From Maricaulis sp. (GTDB taxonomy: Bacteria > Pseudomonadota > Alphaproteobacteria > Caulobacterales > Maricaulaceae), in contig NZ_JASBRW010000085.1 in the NCBI RefSeq assembly GCF_030149235.1, forward strand, positions 29,765 through 93,764: a DNA stretch of 64,000 nt, written 5' to 3'. Position 1 is the stretch's first letter, and each line of letters begins with the position of its first letter. The notes beneath the pieces were generated by a model. It was given only the letters and a program-made list of their open reading frames with translations, was not told the origin of the DNA and ran no database searches. The translations under genes and the position numbers were made by a program. Positions 62,911 through 64,000 of the stretch are shown one piece after another.

Positions 62911-63338
62911 GGGGCGGGCACTTCTGGTTCGATATCGGCCAGGTCGATCGTCTCGAGGCCGAGTCGGTCATGGGCCAGTGAGAGCAGACGCTTGTCTGCG
63001 GAAAGGATTGGACGGGATTGCTGTCGCGCTAGGGCCAGGTATTGGCAGTCATAAACCGGATGATCGAGATCAACGGCCATGTCGATCGCGTCAGCGACAA
63101 GGTCCGTGGATGAATGGAGCACAGTGAGAGCTGGCAGCTTGGAAAGGGCCTCACGGCAATCGGCAACGCTCACATCGCCGCGCCGCGCATATTTCCAGAG
63201 CCCGTTCGCGACCTCCGACAGGATCAGTGACGGCGCGGAGCAGGTGTATTCTCTGCCCGCGCGAAGCGCTTGCGGTGTCAGAATGTCGTCGATGAACCAT
63301 TTTACCGCGACGCTCGCATCGAGAATGCAGGAACTCAT
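62907..63338 (-). CDS. VapC/FitB-type PIN-domain toxin
   Basis: A 143-residue PIN-domain protein. Acidic active-site residues are Asp7 (LDASVAVKW), Glu42 (LSEVANGL), Asp97 (YDCQYLALA) and Asp115 (ILSADKRL), the usual Mg2+-dependent RNase set. Such toxins cleave RNA, often tRNA, and are neutralised by the adjacent antitoxin. Its start overlaps the antitoxin gene by four bases; its stop overlaps yaiI by four. The target RNA cannot be told from sequence. Confidence 0.92.
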   Translation of the reverse strand: MSSCILDASVAVKWFIDDILTPQALRAGREYTCSAPSLILSEVANGLWKYARRGDVSVADCREALSKLPALTVLHSSTDLVADAIDMAVDLDHPVYDCQYLALARQQSRPILSADKRLLSLAHDRLGLETIDLADIEPEVPAP

Positions 63339-63562
63339 CGGTCACGGTCTTCGCGGATCAGTTTCGTGGCGTCGCGCCAGGCTGGTCTCGACCGCTCGCG
63401 CATGCCTTTGGCAAACTCGAAAAAGGACTGCTTGTCATCCCGCGCCCGTTCGGCCAGCACGTCGCGCAGGAACTGTTCCAGCGACTTGCCCTCTCTCGTC
63501 GCCATCCGCTTCAAGTCCGCCAGAACGCTGTCGTCGAGATTACGGATAATCACCTGGCCCAT
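63335..63562 (-). CDS. FitA-like ribbon-helix-helix antitoxin
   Basis: A 75-residue protein. Residues 1-40 are an Arc/FitA-type ribbon-helix-helix (GQVIIRNLDDSVLADLKRMA, then GKSLEQFLRDVLAER). The charged C-terminal half would wrap the toxin. Antitoxins of this kind repress their own promoter and inhibit the partner PIN toxin, encoded with a four-base overlap just downstream. ATATCA and TGATAT-like sequence just upstream (63575-63590) could be the operator. Confidence 0.9.
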   Translation of the reverse strand: MGQVIIRNLDDSVLADLKRMATREGKSLEQFLRDVLAERARDDKQSFFEFAKGMRERSRPAWRDATKLIREDRDR

Positions 63563-63624
63563 TTCAGCCTCCTGATATCAGGGCGATATCATAGCGCGAT
63601 CATTGGTTGGTAGCCAGGCGCAAT

Positions 63625-63849
63625 TTATCCCGAATTTACTAGCACACCGGCCTCCCAGCTCACCCGCCCTTTCCAGTTCTCCATCAAGCACGCGATGTGG
63701 GCGAAGAGCTGTTGATAGCGTGCTTCTTCGAGGTCGCTGCTCCAGTCAGACAGATTGGTCGCGGTCAGCACAACTGATTGGGCTTCACCCTCTGCGCCAA
63801 TCGATTTTTTGCAGAAGCAGCACTCGAACCCGGTAAAACTCGGTCTCAT
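63625..63849 (-). CDS. Small conserved cysteine-containing protein after the class III alcohol dehydrogenase
   Basis: A 74-residue protein starting at the ATG at 63849, with GGAG eight bases upstream; the start is one base after the stop of the alcohol dehydrogenase gene, so the two are coupled. Cysteines come as ECCFCKK near residue 9 and AHIACLMENW near 52, a possible zinc or metal site. I do not recognise a family. The tight spacing makes an operon with the formaldehyde-oxidising enzyme very likely. Confidence 0.75.
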   Translation of the reverse strand: MRPSFTGFECCFCKKSIGAEGEAQSVVLTATNLSDWSSDLEEARYQQLFAHIACLMENWKGRVSWEAGVLVNSG

Positions 63850-63850
63850 C

Positions 63851-64000
63851 CTAAAACTCCACCACGCTCCGGATGCTCTTGCCCGCATGCATGAGATCGA
63901 AGGCCGTATTGATCTCTTCCAGCGGCATGGTGTGGGTGATCAGGTCGTCGATATTGATGCGGCCGTCCATATACATGTCGACGATCCTGGGCACGTCGGT
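63851..64000 (-). CDS. frmA: Class III alcohol dehydrogenase / S-(hydroxymethyl)glutathione dehydrogenase, C-terminal fragment
   Basis: Only the last 49 codons lie in the window; the gene continues beyond its right edge. The visible sequence (TDVPRIVDMYMDG, IDDLITHTMPLEEINTAF, MHAGKSIRSVVEF) is the C-terminus of glutathione-dependent formaldehyde dehydrogenase. It oxidises S-hydroxymethylglutathione to S-formylglutathione with NAD+. The product is hydrolysed by fghA, encoded on the same strand 2.2 kb further on. Confidence 0.93.
   Translation of the reverse strand, partial: TDVPRIVDMYMDGRINIDDLITHTMPLEEINTAFDLMHAGKSIRSVVEF

Noticed and set aside
1-64000. tRNA, rRNA, CRISPR, prophage or insertion sequences
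   Set aside because: I looked for T-arm-like motifs, spaced repeats and transposase or integrase motifs and saw none; a covariance-model search would settle the RNA genes.

Overview
The window reads as a continuous stretch of a high-GC, gene-dense alphaproteobacterial chromosome. The Caulobacter-style TonB-receptor/glycosidase locus, the Entner-Doudoroff operon, the paired acyl-CoA dehydrogenases and the overall gene style suggest a marine prosthecate bacterium close to Maricaulis or Hyphomonas. That taxonomic placement is an inference from gene content only. There is no rRNA, tRNA, CRISPR array, transposase or phage gene that I can recognise. No gap between genes exceeds about 230 bases; the longest are 3370-3599, 7454-7662, 27687-27896 and 34354-34583.

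Layout. 1-1.7 kb: two adjacent acyl-CoA dehydrogenase subunits. 1.8-9.8 kb: mixed single genes (Kef-type antiporter, a GH16 glucanase, zinc alcohol dehydrogenase, membrane-bound AraC regulator, exported hypotheticals, an esterase). 9.9-12.3 kb: a large exported DUF305/LVIVD protein. 13-20.3 kb: a D-threonine-aldolase-like enzyme and glutamate synthase gltD-gltB. 20.4-24.3 kb: a saccharopine-dehydrogenase-like reductase, an iron alcohol dehydrogenase and a P450. 24.3-34.4 kb: an acetate module with acetyl-CoA synthetase plus porin, a CrbR-like response regulator, a CrbS-like sensor with a built-in SSS transporter domain, and an acetate-type symporter with its DUF4212 partner. 34.6-43.4 kb: a beta-1,3-glucan (laminarin-type) utilisation locus: LacI regulator, TonB receptor, lipoprotein-like GH16, GPH sugar symporter, GH3 beta-glucosidase. 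43.4-46 kb: cysS and a CaiB-type CoA transferase. 46.2-51.8 kb: a complete glucose-to-pyruvate Entner-Doudoroff operon zwf-pgl-edd-glk-eda. 51.8-57.1 kb: an aldo/keto reductase and a divergent redox cluster built around two Rieske proteins, one of them fused to a thiamine-diphosphate enzyme. 57.2-60.8 kb: an acetyltransferase-like protein and an operon of two DUF1538 membrane proteins, a PII-like protein, a CBS protein and a crotonase-fold protein. 60.8-64 kb: formaldehyde-detoxification genes (fghA and the end of a class III alcohol dehydrogenase) separated by a methyltransferase, a UPF0178 protein and a FitA/VapC-type toxin-antitoxin pair.

How it fits together. The glucan locus should deliver glucose to the cytoplasm, where the nearby glk/zwf/pgl/edd/eda operon can burn it; each group has its own palindromic candidate operator. 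The acetate module is self-contained: sensor, regulator, uptake system and activating enzyme are clustered, and the two target promoters share a 14-base motif. The least explained locus is 52.7-57.1 kb, where a Rieske-TPP fusion enzyme faces a four-gene operon encoding a Rieske/ferric-reductase-like membrane protein, a cysteine-rich membrane-anchored protein and two tiny membrane proteins.
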